From JAEUHO01 sp046350655 (GTDB taxonomy: Bacteria > Planctomycetota > PLA2 > JAEUHO01), in the NCBI GenBank assembly GCA_046350655.1, contig JAXMAB010000008.1, positions 186,001 to 250,000 on the forward strand: a stretch of DNA of 64,000 nt. The letters run 5' to 3'. Both the position numbers and the translations under genes were made by a program. The notes below the pieces were generated by a model that saw only the letters and a program-made list of their open reading frames with translations, was not told the DNA's origin and ran no database searches. Below, piece by piece: positions 17,938-26,274 of this stretch (its first letter is position 1; every line of letters begins with the position of its first letter).

Positions 17938-19391
17938 ACGACGCGAGGCCCGCCGACCGTCGGGTGTGCGCGGCGCGCGGGGGCGCGTGGTCGCGTCGCG
18001 GCGCGTGCGCCGCCGGGCTGCTCGCGGCGCTCGCGGGCGCGGTCGGGTGCGGGGCACGCGAGGCCCGGCCCGTGCCGGTCCCGGCGCCGCCGCCGGCCCC
18101 GCTCGTCGTGACGGTGGTGCCGGCGGGCCCCGCACCCGGCGCGGCGCCGACGGACGTCGGCGTCGGCCTGCCGGACGGCGCGCGGCTCCTGCGGCTCGAC
18201 GTCGCGACGCCCGGCGCGGCGCCGGTCGAGCTCGCGGCGGGCCTCGCGTCGGCGGGCGAGGGCAGCGTCAATGCCGAGGGGACGCGCCTCGCGTTCGTCG
18301 GCCGCGCGAAGGCGGGGGGGCCCGCGGCCGTGTGGACGTGCGCGCCGGACGGCTCGGGGCGCCGCGAGGTCGCGCCGTCGCCGTCGGACCGCGGGGCGCC
18401 GGCGTGGTTGCCCGACGGGCGGCTCGTGTTCGCGGGCGTCGTCGACGGCCCCGCGCCGGTCGCGGCGTGGGGGCACGCGTGGGCGCTGTTCGTCGCGGCG
18501 GACGACGGCTCGCCGGCGACGCGCATCACGTTCGGGGCGGGGCTCGAGGTCGACCCCGCGGTGCTGCCCGACGGCCGCGTCGTGTTCGTGGGCTGGCAGC
18601 CGACCGACGCCGACGCGGGGGCGTTCGCCTTGTTCACCGTGCACCCGGACGGGTCGGGGGTCGCGGCGTACCACGGCGGCGACGGGGTCGGGACCCCGCG
18701 GCGGCCGCGCGTCGCGGCGGACGGGCGCGTCGCGTTCGTCACGACGGCGGCGGACGGGACGACGCGCGCGTGGGCCCTCGATCGCCGCTGGCCCGCGGGC
18801 CCGGCGAGCGAGGTGACGGCGGCGCGCGGGGCGCGCGTCGTGACGCCGCGGGGCGGCGACGGGTTCCTCGCGGTGGGGGAGGGTGGCCTCGGGACGATCG
18901 AGGGCGGGGGGGCGCCGCCGACGCCGGTCGCGGCGGCGTTGCCGGCGGGCACCGCGGCGTGGGCGGCCGCGACGCTGGCGCCGTCGCCGCGGCCGCAGGG
19001 CCACCTCTCGTTCGTCGACCCGAAGACGTCGTGGGGCCAGCTCCTGGGCCTCGACGCGCGGTTCCCGCGCACGGCGGCCGCGGCCCGCGTGCGCGTGCGG
19101 CGGTACGACCGCGCGGCGCCGCGGGTCGAGGGCGACGTGGTCGTCGAGGCGCCGCTCGAGGCCGACGGGTCGTTCTTCGTGCGGGTGCCGCCGGACGCGC
19201 CGCTGCTCGTGGACGTGCTCGACGCGACCGGCGCGGTCGTCGAACGCTCGCGGACGCCGATCTGGGTGCGCCCGCGGGAGACGCGGGGGTGCGTCGGGTG
19301 CCACGACGACGGCGACGTGTCGCCGCCGAACCGTCGGCCCATGGCGGTCACCCGCGACGCCGTGGCGCCCCGCGAGGAGGCGCGGCGATGA
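17934..19391 (+). CDS. PD40 propeller lipoprotein with CXXCH tail, similar to hydrazine-synthase alpha middle region
   Basis: This 485-residue exported protein has a signal and lipobox-like AVGC near residue 36. Six or so WD40-like (PD40/TolB) repeats cover about 75-330 (LPDGRLVFAGVVDG, LPDGRVVFVGWQP, AADGRVAFVTTAADG). They are followed by SFVDPKTSWGQLLGLDAR, an all-beta region, and a terminal haem motif CVGCH (Cys453) inside RETRGCVGCHDDGD...PPN. That order, ending in a WVRPxExRGCVGCHxD block, is what I know from planctomycete proteins with the hydrazine-synthase alpha middle domain. The assignment is from memory of the family, and I do not claim hydrazine synthesis. ATG 17934 overlaps the previous stop (ATGA), and its own stop overlaps the next start. 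Confidence 0.75.
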   Translation: MNDARPADRRVCAARGGAWSRRGACAAGLLAALAGAVGCGAREARPVPVPAPPPAPLVVTVVPAGPAPGAAPTDVGVGLPDGARLLRLDVATPGAAPVELAAGLASAGEGSVNAEGTRLAFVGRAKAGGPAAVWTCAPDGSGRREVAPSPSDRGAPAWLPDGRLVFAGVVDGPAPVAAWGHAWALFVAADDGSPATRITFGAGLEVDPAVLPDGRVVFVGWQPTDADAGAFALFTVHPDGSGVAAYHGGDGVGTPRRPRVAADGRVAFVTTAADGTTRAWALDRRWPAGPASEVTAARGARVVTPRGGDGFLAVGEGGLGTIEGGGAPPTPVAAALPAGTAAWAAATLAPSPRPQGHLSFVDPKTSWGQLLGLDARFPRTAAAARVRVRRYDRAAPRVEGDVVVEAPLEADGSFFVRVPPDAPLLVDVLDATGAVVERSRTPIWVRPRETRGCVGCHDDGDVSPPNRRPMAVTRDAVAPREEARR

Positions 19392-21328
19392 CCCGTCGTC
19401 GTCGGCTCGTGGTCGTCCTCGCGGCCGTCGGCGTCGTCGCCGGCGTGGGCGCGTTCCTCGCGCGCGGGTGGGCGCACTCGCACGCGCGGAAGTTCGCGGC
19501 GCCGGGCGACCCGGTCGACGTGAAGTGCGCGCGGTGCCACGGCCCGGACGCGCCGGTCGAGGTGGGCCGGGCCTCGCGTCCCACGCCGTTCGACCTCGCG
19601 GCATCGCCCGACGGGCGGCGGGCCTACGTCGTGTGCCCGCCGCAGCACCGCGTGCTCGTGCTCGACCTCGCCGACCGCGAGGTGGTCGCCGAGGTGCGGC
19701 CCGGCGGCACGCCGGGCAGCGTCGCGGTGTCGCCCGACGGCCGGCGGCTCGCGGTCACCGTCGAGGACCGGCACGAGGTGGTCCTCGCCGACGCGGCGAC
19801 GGGCGCCGTGACGGGGCGGCACGCGACCGGCACCGAGCCGCACGGGGTCGTCTTCGACGCGGCGGGCACGCGGGTGTTCGTCGCGAACGCGGGGTCCGAC
19901 GACGTCTCGGTGATCGACCTCGCGACGGGGGCCGCCGTGCGGCGGCCCGCGGGCCACGAGCCGTACGCCGTCGCGCGGTCGCCGGACGGCGCGACGGTGG
20001 CCGTCGTCGCGCGGCGGTCCGACCTCGGGCCGCCCGACGTCCCGCCGTCGTCGGAGCTCACGCTCCTCGACGGCGCGACCGGCGCGGTGCGGCGGCGCGT
20101 GGCGTTGCCGTCGTGCCACATGACGGAGGCGCTCGCGTTCACGGCGGACGGCGCGCGCGTGCTGCTGCCGACCATCGAGGCGCGCAACCTCGTCCCGATC
20201 CTCCAGGTGGACCGCGCGTGGGTGATGGCGGGGGTGCTCGCGTCGGTCGAGGTCGCGACGGGCGCGGTCGCGCTGCTGCCGCTGACGGAGCCCCAGCGCG
20301 GCTTCGCCGACCCCGCGGGCCTCGCGTTGACGGAGGACGGCCGCCGCGCCCTGGTGCTCTCGGGGGGGACCGACGAGGTCGCCGTGGTCGACGTGGACGC
20401 GCTCGTGGCCGCGACGGCGGAGGGCGCGCCCGGGGCCCCGCGCCGGCTCTCGCTCGCGCTGCGGTACGTCCGCGACCGCCGCCCGCTGCGCAGCAACCCG
20501 CGCGGGCTCGCGCGGGCCGGCGCGTCGTTCGTCGCGACGGAGCGGCTGGCGGACGCGGTGGCGGTGCTCGACGCCGACGGCGCGGTCGTCGCGCGGATCG
20601 AGCTCGACCCGAGCCCGCCGGACGCGCTGCGGCGCGGCGAGCAGGTCTTCCACGACGCGCGCGCGGCGTTCCAGGGGCACTTCGCGTGCCGGTCGTGCCA
20701 CCCGGGCGCGCACACCGACGGGCTCACCTACGACTTCGAGGTCGACGGCGTGGGGCGCGACGTCGTGCTGAACCGCAGCCTGCGCGGGCTCTCGGGCACC
20801 GAGCCGTTCAAGTGGACGGGCAGCAACGCGACCATCGAGAAGCAGTGCGGCCCGCGGTTCGCGATGGTGCTGTCGCGGGCCGACGTGTTCGACGAGGAGT
20901 CGCTGCGCGCGCTGGTCGGCTGGCTGCACTCGCTGCCGCCGCCGCCCCCGCGGCCCGGCGCGGGGCAGGTCGCCGACGTCGACCGCAAGGCCCGCGAGCG
21001 CGGCCAGCGGATCTTCGAGCGCGCGGCGCGGAAGAACGGGCAGCCGATCCCCCCCGCGGGCCGGTGCGTCACCTGCCACGTGCTCCCGCACGGGACCACG
21101 GGCCAGAAGGCCGACGTGGGCACCAAGGGCCCGCGCGACGGCACGGGCCTGTTCGACATCCCGCACCTGACGGGGATCGCGACGAAGGCGCCCTACCTGC
21201 ACGACGCGCGCGCGACGACGCTCGAGGAGATCTGGACCCTGCCCGGCGTCCTCGACCAGCACGGCGTCGTGACGGACCTGTCGAAGGCCGACCTGAACGA
21301 CCTCATCGAGTACCTGCGAGGGCTCTGA
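19388..21328 (+). CDS. YVTN beta-propeller fused to a cytochrome c peroxidase/MauG-like domain
   Basis: This 646-residue protein has an N-terminal signal-anchor (about residues 6-26) and three haem motifs: CARCH (Cys47) ahead of the propeller, and CRSCH (Cys434) and CVTCH (Cys560) in the C-terminal domain. Residues about 60-420 are YVTN/YncE-type blades (SPDGRRAYVVCPPQHRVLVL, VFVANAGSDDVSVIDLATG). The C-terminal part has the Gly/Pro-rich DxxHLTGIATKAPYLHDARA segment typical of di-haem peroxidases and MauG relatives. Such enzymes reduce peroxide or oxidise protein or metal-peptide substrates in the periplasm. The third haem at the N-terminus is extra compared with the usual di-haem family. Coupled (ATGA) to the PD40 gene and two bases from the next gene. 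Confidence 0.88.
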   Translation: MTRRRRLVVVLAAVGVVAGVGAFLARGWAHSHARKFAAPGDPVDVKCARCHGPDAPVEVGRASRPTPFDLAASPDGRRAYVVCPPQHRVLVLDLADREVVAEVRPGGTPGSVAVSPDGRRLAVTVEDRHEVVLADAATGAVTGRHATGTEPHGVVFDAAGTRVFVANAGSDDVSVIDLATGAAVRRPAGHEPYAVARSPDGATVAVVARRSDLGPPDVPPSSELTLLDGATGAVRRRVALPSCHMTEALAFTADGARVLLPTIEARNLVPILQVDRAWVMAGVLASVEVATGAVALLPLTEPQRGFADPAGLALTEDGRRALVLSGGTDEVAVVDVDALVAATAEGAPGAPRRLSLALRYVRDRRPLRSNPRGLARAGASFVATERLADAVAVLDADGAVVARIELDPSPPDALRRGEQVFHDARAAFQGHFACRSCHPGAHTDGLTYDFEVDGVGRDVVLNRSLRGLSGTEPFKWTGSNATIEKQCGPRFAMVLSRADVFDEESLRALVGWLHSLPPPPPRPGAGQVADVDRKARERGQRIFERAARKNGQPIPPAGRCVTCHVLPHGTTGQKADVGTKGPRDGTGLFDIPHLTGIATKAPYLHDARATTLEEIWTLPGVLDQHGVVTDLSKADLNDLIEYLRGL

Positions 21329-21330
21329 CC

Positions 21331-22554
21331 GTGCGCACGCGACGCCTCGTCCTGTCGATCGTCCCCCTGCTCGCGGCGGCCGCGGGCCTGCTCGCGGGCC
21401 GCGGCCGGGGTCCGTCGGCGGCGGCCGACGGGCCGCCCGCGGACGCGCCGCCCGCGACCGCCGCGGCGGCCCCGGACCCGTGGGCGGTGCCGGCGGCGCC
21501 GCCGAAGGTCGCGACGCGGTTCGCGCGGTTCGAGACGCTCACGACGAAGGACGGGCTCCCGAGCGACCACGTCACCTGCGTGCTCGCGGACCCCGCGCCG
21601 GGCGGCGAGCTCGTCGTCGGCACCGACCGCGGGATCGCGATCCGGCGCGGGACGACGTGGACGCGCCACGACGAGGCGTCGGGCCTCTCGCACGACGTGG
21701 TGACGTCGCTCGCGCGCGACCCCGCGACGGGCGACCTCTGGGTCGGCACCGTGCGCGGCGCGACGCGCGTGTCGGGCGGCCGGCTGCGCGTCTACCACCA
21801 GCTGAACAGCGGGCTGATCAACGACATCGTCTACCACGTCGTCGTGGACGGCCCGCGCGTGTGGTTCGCGACCCAGGGCGGCGCCAGCGTGCTCGACGTC
21901 GCGTCGGGCGCGTGGGCCGTGTGGGACCACCGCAACTCGATCATGCACGAGCCGTGGTGCTACGCCGTCGCGATCGGCCCCGGCCGGACGTGGATCGGCC
22001 TGTGGGGCGGGGGCGTCATCGAACGCGAGACCGCGACGGGCCAGTGGCGCGAGTACCGCGACCCGGACGGCGAGCTCGAGCTCGACCTCGACCGCGACGA
22101 CGGCCCGATCCACGAGGTGTCGTCGTTCGTCGCGTGGGACGCGGGCGTCCTGTGGCAGTCCACGTACTTCGGGATCGCGCGCTTCGACGGCCGCAACTGG
22201 CGCTCGTACACCGCGAAGGACACGGGCCTGCCGGGCGACTTCGTCCAGCACGTCGCATCCCGCGGCCGCACCGCCTTCCTCGGCACCGACCAGGGCCTCG
22301 GCGTCTTCGACGGCACGACCTGCCAGGCCTACCGCCGCGAGGCCGACGGCTCGTGCACCGTCACGACGCGCGTCGACGGCGGCCCGCCCACGACGGCGCG
22401 GCTCGCGACCGCGCCGGGCGACAACTACGTCGTGTGGGTCCAGCCCGGCGCCGACGACGTCTGGCTCGCCACCGGCCACGGCCTCTCCCACGGGTTCGCG
22501 ACCGCGGACCCCGCCCCTTCGCTCCCCACCGACCCCGCGGCGCCCCGCCGCTGA
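21331..22554 (+). CDS. exported two-component-regulator-type (Reg_prop) beta-propeller protein
   Basis: This 407-residue protein starts at a GTG two bases after the preceding stop, with GAGGG upstream. Residues 1-25 are a signal peptide, followed by a Pro/Ala linker. The body contains Reg_prop repeats: TKDGLPSDHVTCVLADP, LVVGTDRGIAIRRGTTW, SGLSHDVVTSLARDP, LWVGTVRGATRVSGG, TGLPGDFVQHVASRG and AFLGTDQGLGVFDG. In hybrid two-component sensors these repeats form two seven-bladed periplasmic propellers. Here there is no kinase or transmembrane output domain, so it is a free-standing propeller, perhaps one subunit of a complex with the neighbouring cytochromes. Function unknown. Confidence 0.85.
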   Translation: MRTRRLVLSIVPLLAAAAGLLAGRGRGPSAAADGPPADAPPATAAAAPDPWAVPAAPPKVATRFARFETLTTKDGLPSDHVTCVLADPAPGGELVVGTDRGIAIRRGTTWTRHDEASGLSHDVVTSLARDPATGDLWVGTVRGATRVSGGRLRVYHQLNSGLINDIVYHVVVDGPRVWFATQGGASVLDVASGAWAVWDHRNSIMHEPWCYAVAIGPGRTWIGLWGGGVIERETATGQWREYRDPDGELELDLDRDDGPIHEVSSFVAWDAGVLWQSTYFGIARFDGRNWRSYTAKDTGLPGDFVQHVASRGRTAFLGTDQGLGVFDGTTCQAYRREADGSCTVTTRVDGGPPTTARLATAPGDNYVVWVQPGADDVWLATGHGLSHGFATADPAPSLPTDPAAPRR

Positions 22555-22579
22555 TCCCCCGAGCACCCCCGAGGACCCC

Positions 22580-23170
22580 ATGGACACGACCACCCGCTCC
22601 CCCCGCGTCATCGGCCACGTGGACGCCGCCTTCTCGGCGGCCGAACGCGCCGAGATGACCGCCCTCGGCCTCCTCGACGCGCAGGGCCGCATCCTCGAGG
22701 TGGGCAAGCGCCCGCCGCAGGTCGAGCGCCAGCTCATCACGTCGCACGACGTGCTCAACGAGGCCTACCACTACGCGCTGCCGTCGTCGTTCAGCCGCGG
22801 CCTCAAGGTCACCCTCCGGCCGGGCCAGCGGATCCTCTGGCTGTCGGGCACCGCGAGCATCGACGACCACGGCGTCACCGTCTGCGTCGGCGACTTCCGC
22901 GCGCAGCTCTGGCGGACCTACCGCAACCTGACGCGCCTGCTCGAGAGCGAGGGCGCGACGTGGCACGACGTCGTGCGCACCTCCTGCTACCTGCGCGACA
23001 TCGAGCGCGACTACGACGACTTCAACCGCGTCCGCACGCTCTTCTTCCAGTGCCTCCAGGTCGACCCGCTCCCGGCGTCCACGGGGATCCAGGCGCGGCT
23101 CTGCCGCAGCGACCTCCTCATCGAGATCGAGCTGTTCGCGGTCCTCGGCGCGGCGGAGGCCCCGCGATGA
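22580..23170 (+). CDS. Rid (YjgF/YER057c) family protein lacking the canonical PAR arginine
   Basis: This 196-residue protein is predicted cytosolic. The Rid fold is seen from about residue 70: LRPGQRILWLSGTASIDD, then VVRTSCYLRDIERDYDDFNRVR and a final LLIEIELFAVLG strand. RidA proper deaminates enamine/imine intermediates using an arginine in a PARS motif; here the equivalent segment is PASTGIQARLCR, with Ser in place of Arg. A PxSTGI segment followed by CRxDLLIEIE recalls chorismatase-like Rid proteins better than RidA, but that is a recollection and not a proven assignment. A 60-residue N-terminal extension is also unlike RidA. It lies 25 bases after the propeller gene and overlaps the next gene by four bases. 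With a DAHP synthase in the same run, a link to aromatic intermediates is worth considering. Confidence 0.82.
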   Translation: MDTTTRSPRVIGHVDAAFSAAERAEMTALGLLDAQGRILEVGKRPPQVERQLITSHDVLNEAYHYALPSSFSRGLKVTLRPGQRILWLSGTASIDDHGVTVCVGDFRAQLWRTYRNLTRLLESEGATWHDVVRTSCYLRDIERDYDDFNRVRTLFFQCLQVDPLPASTGIQARLCRSDLLIEIELFAVLGAAEAPR

Positions 23171-24504
23171 ACGCGCACCGGGCCTCGCGTACCCGGGCAC
23201 GGATCGGCCTCGTGGCCGTGCTCCTGGCCGTGACCGGCGCGTCCGCCTCGCGCGCGGAGGACGCGCCGCCGGTCGCGCCCCCGGCCGCGGCCCCGACGCC
23301 GCCCGCGATCCCCGACCCGGCGGAGCCCGAGCCGTACGGCCGCACCCCCGACGCCCTCGTGCCGCACAAGGGCGCGGGCGCGCCCGCCAGCCGCTTCTTC
23401 CTCACGCCGCCGACCTACCGCGGGCCCGGCGCCGACGACCCCGAGCCCGCGGACGTCACCGAGGTCCGGTTCGGCGTCCTCGCGCCGCTCTCGGGGGTGG
23501 ACGCGCCGATCGGGCGCCGCATCGTGGACGGCTACACGCTCGCGATCGAGGACGCGAACGCCGCCGGCGGGCTGCGGCCCGGCGTGCCGTTCCGCCTCCT
23601 CCCCGCCGACGAGAACGACACGTGGGGCGCGGCGGGCAACGCGCTCGTCGAGCTCACGACGCACCGGGGCTGCCTCGCGGTGCTTGGGGCGCTCGACGAC
23701 CAGAACTCCCACGTCATGACGCGCGTGCTCCTGAAGCTCAACGTGCCCATGGTCAACACCGGCGGCACCGACCCGACGCTCACCGAGCACATGATCCCGT
23801 GGCTCGTGCGCCTGCGCCCCGACGACCGCCAGGCCGCGTACCTGCTCGCGCGCAGGATCTTCCTCGAGGCGAACCACCAGCGGGTCGTCTTCTTCCGCGG
23901 CACCGACCGCTACGCGCGCCAGGGCGTCGGCGAGCTCGCCGACGCGGCGCGACGGCTCGGACGTCCCGTGGCGCTCGAGGTGCGGTACGGCCCCGACGAC
24001 ACGACGTTCAAGAAGCAGGTCGAGCGCATCCAGGAGGTGAAGCCCGACGCCGTGGTCATGTGGGGCCGCCCCGCCGCGACGGGCCGCGCGCTCGCGGCGC
24101 TGCGCGCGGCCGGCGTGACCGTGCCGGTCTACGGCCCCGACCGCCTCGTCGACGCCGACTTCCTCGCGGCCGCGGGCGCCGCGGCCGAGGGGATCACGCT
24201 CACGTCGCCGCTCGACCCGACGCGCACCGACGCGGCGTGGACGACGTTCCGCGACCGGTTCGCCGCGCGGTTCGGGTACGCCCCCGACCACCACGCGGCC
24301 ACCGCGTACGACGGCGCGGCCTACCTCGTCGCGGCGACGCGGCGCGCGGGGCTCAACCGGGTGCGCGTGCGCGCGGCGCTCTTCGAACCCGCCACCTATG
24401 CGGGCGTCGCGGGCGACGTGCGCTTCGACGTCAACCACAACGACGTCCGCGCGCTCTCGATCGTGCGCGTCAAGGACGGGGCGTTCGTCTACGGCGCGCC
24501 GTGA
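23167..24504 (+). CDS. periplasmic branched-chain-amino-acid-type (LivJ-like) binding protein
   Basis: This 445-residue protein has a signal peptide (about residues 11-30) and a Pro-rich linker to about residue 95. It then has the type I periplasmic binding fold of Peripla_BP_6: VRFGVLAPLSGVDAPIGRRI, GYTLAIEDANAAGGL, AVLGALDDQNSHVMTRVL, MVNTGGTDPTLTEH and AYDGAAYLVAATRRAGLNR. The family delivers amino acids, amides or urea to ABC permeases, but no permease or ATPase is adjacent, so it may serve as a sensor or work with distant genes. Codons 5-8 (HRASRT) coincide with a copy of the dispersed decamer at 23180-23189 in the dispensable signal region. ATG 23167 overlaps the Rid stop, and the stop overlaps the next GTG. 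Confidence 0.88.
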   Translation: MNAHRASRTRARIGLVAVLLAVTGASASRAEDAPPVAPPAAAPTPPAIPDPAEPEPYGRTPDALVPHKGAGAPASRFFLTPPTYRGPGADDPEPADVTEVRFGVLAPLSGVDAPIGRRIVDGYTLAIEDANAAGGLRPGVPFRLLPADENDTWGAAGNALVELTTHRGCLAVLGALDDQNSHVMTRVLLKLNVPMVNTGGTDPTLTEHMIPWLVRLRPDDRQAAYLLARRIFLEANHQRVVFFRGTDRYARQGVGELADAARRLGRPVALEVRYGPDDTTFKKQVERIQEVKPDAVVMWGRPAATGRALAALRAAGVTVPVYGPDRLVDADFLAAAGAAAEGITLTSPLDPTRTDAAWTTFRDRFAARFGYAPDHHAATAYDGAAYLVAATRRAGLNRVRVRAALFEPATYAGVAGDVRFDVNHNDVRALSIVRVKDGAFVYGAP

Positions 24505-25216
24505 CCTTCCGGCGACCCCTCGTCGTGCTCGGCGCGCTGCTGGCCTGCGGCGCACCGGGCCTCGCGTCGGCGGGGGGCGACCTCCGCCCGGTCTCGCCCG
24601 CGGGCGAGGCGCCCCTCACCGTGGGCATCGTCGCACCCGCCGACCCGGCCGTCGCACGCGACCTCGCGGACGGCGCGACGCTCGCGTGCGAGGAGGCGAC
24701 GCGCGCGGGCGGGTCGCGCCGCGCGTGGTCGTGCGCGCCGTCGCGGCGGCGTGGGGCAGCGCGGGATCGGTGACGGTCGCGCTCGCGCGGGCCGACCGCG
24801 CCGACGTCGTGGTGGCGCCGCCCGACGCGGCGACGGCCCACGAGGTCGTGCAGCTCGCGAGCAAGGTGGGGGTGCCCGTGTTGTCGACGTCGCCCGCGCG
24901 GAGCGTCGCGGGGACGGGGAGCCCGTGGTGCGTGGCGACGGGGGACGAGGAGGGGCGGTGGGGGTTCGGGACCGCGAGGCCCGCTGCGCCGCCGCTCGTC
25001 GTCGCCGGGTTCGCGCTGCGGTTCGGGCGCGCGCCGGGCCCGGACGCCGTCGCGGCGTACCACGCGGTGGTGTACGTCGTCGCGGCCGCGCCCACGCCCG
25101 CGGGCGACGCGCGCGCGCGGCGCGACGCGCTGCGGGACGCGGTTGCCGCCGCGCGTGCGCGGGCCGCCGGGTCCCCGACGTGGGGGCTCGGCACGATGCG
25201 TTGCGTGTCCTGGTAG
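24501..25216 (+). pseudogene. second LivJ-like binding protein, short and frameshifted
   Basis: A GTG overlapping the previous stop begins a signal peptide (LVVLGALLACGAPGLASAGG) and a binding-protein start (LTVGIVAPADPAVARDLADG, ATLACEEATRAGG). That frame ends at 24773. From about 24715 the homologous continuation (RVVVRAVAAAWGSAGSVTVAL, then VVQLASKVGVPVLSTSPARS) is in the frame one base back, running to a TAG at 25214-25216. A single lost base in the region 24700-24730 (runs of G/C there) explains it, either as a real mutation or a sequence error. Even when joined, about 237 residues are far fewer than the 445 of its neighbour, and the central domain is missing. Two copies of the dispersed decamer (24557, 24973) lie in it; the second is part of a 23-bp identity with 13211-13233. 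Confidence 0.7.
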
Positions 25217-25224
25217 GAGGTCCC

Positions 25225-26208
25225 GTGCGTTACCTCGCCGCCGCGTGCCAGACCGACCTGCCGAACCCGACGGACCGCGCGGGCATCGCGAGGAACGCCG
25301 CCGCGATGCGCGCGACCATCGAGCGGACCGTCGCGGGGTACGCGCCGTTCGGCGACGTGCGGCTCCTGGTGTTCCCGGAGTTCGCGCACGCCGCGCCGGT
25401 CTACGCGACGGCGCCGGAGCTCCTCGAACGGCTGGCGCTGCCGATCCCGAACGAGCACACCGACGCCTACGGGCGGCTCGCGAAGGCGCTCGGCGTGTGG
25501 GTGCAGACGGGGACGTTCCTCGAGCGCGACGACCGTTACCCCGGCGCGGTGTTCAACACGACGTGCCTGATCGGGCCCGAGGGCCTGCTCGCGCGCTACC
25601 GCAAGGTGAACCCGTGGATCCCGTGGGAGGTGCACGCGTCGCCCCTCGACGTGCCGGGCTACGCCGACGAGGTGTTCCCGGTGGTCGAGACGCCGATCGG
25701 GCGGCTGGGCGTCGCGATCTGCTACGACTGGTTGTTCCCGGAGGTGCTGCGGCAGCTGGCGGCGGGGGGCGCGGAGGTGCTCCTGCGCGTGTCGGCCTAC
25801 ATGGACCCCTGGGGGGCCACGCCGCCCATGGACTGGTGGACCGTCGTCAACCGCGCGCGGGCCCTCGAGAACACGGCGTACGTCGTCGCGGCGAACCAGG
25901 GCGCGAGCGCGGCCGCGTACCCGCCGTTCTCGTGGCCGGGCGGGAGCATGCTCGTCGACTTCGACGGACGGTTGATCGCGCAGGCCGACCCCGGCCCGGG
26001 CGAGAAGGTCGTCGTCGGGCCCGTCGACCTCGACGCGCTGCGGGCCGAGCGTCGTCGGCGCACGGGGCACGCGATGCTCGCGCACCTGCGGCCCGAGGCC
26101 TATCCGGTCTACCGCGCGCCGGGCTACCCGGCCGGGGCGGGCGCGCCCTCGACCGTCGCCGACAACGACGCGCGGATCGCGGCCCGCAAACGCACCGTGG
26201 ACCGCTGA
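25225..26208 (+). CDS. nitrilase-superfamily carbon-nitrogen hydrolase (amidase)
   Basis: This 327-residue protein starts at a GTG four bases after a full AGGAGG site. The catalytic triad of the superfamily is present: Glu52 (VFPEFAHA), Lys127 (YRKVNPWIP) and Cys166 (AICYDWLFPE), with a second conserved glutamate just after the cysteine. Such enzymes hydrolyse nitriles, aliphatic amides, N-carbamoyl compounds or glutamine amide. The WDW-like DWWTVVNRARALENTAYVVAANQ segment resembles aliphatic amidase/formamidase relatives, but I cannot name the substrate. It closes the ten-gene run, eight bases after the frameshifted binding-protein gene, and converges on the large VCBS gene. Its strong ribosome site contrasts with the overlapped starts upstream and suggests independent, high translation. 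Confidence 0.9.
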   Translation: MRYLAAACQTDLPNPTDRAGIARNAAAMRATIERTVAGYAPFGDVRLLVFPEFAHAAPVYATAPELLERLALPIPNEHTDAYGRLAKALGVWVQTGTFLERDDRYPGAVFNTTCLIGPEGLLARYRKVNPWIPWEVHASPLDVPGYADEVFPVVETPIGRLGVAICYDWLFPEVLRQLAAGGAEVLLRVSAYMDPWGATPPMDWWTVVNRARALENTAYVVAANQGASAAAYPPFSWPGGSMLVDFDGRLIAQADPGPGEKVVVGPVDLDALRAERRRRTGHAMLAHLRPEAYPVYRAPGYPAGAGAPSTVADNDARIAARKRTVDR

Positions 26209-26211
26209 CCC

Positions 26212-26237
26212 GCGGGCCCGTCCCCACGGGTGCCCGC
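26212..26237. terminator. hairpin between convergent genes, possible bidirectional terminator
   Basis: GCGGGCCCGT (26212-26221) pairs with ACGGGTGCCCGC (26226-26237) around CCCC, with a two-base bulge. It sits in the 66-base gap between the convergent nitrilase and VCBS genes, where a terminator is expected. No T-run follows on either strand. Confidence 0.45.
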
Positions 26238-26274
26238 CGCGGCGAGAGGATCGCCGGGCGCAGCAGGGAGGCTC

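Noticed and set aside
17934..19391. Annotation of the PD40/CXXCH protein as a hydrazine synthase subunit
   Set aside because: Only the middle-domain style and one CXXCH are seen; the beta/gamma subunits, hydrazine dehydrogenase and anammoxosome-related genes are absent from the window.
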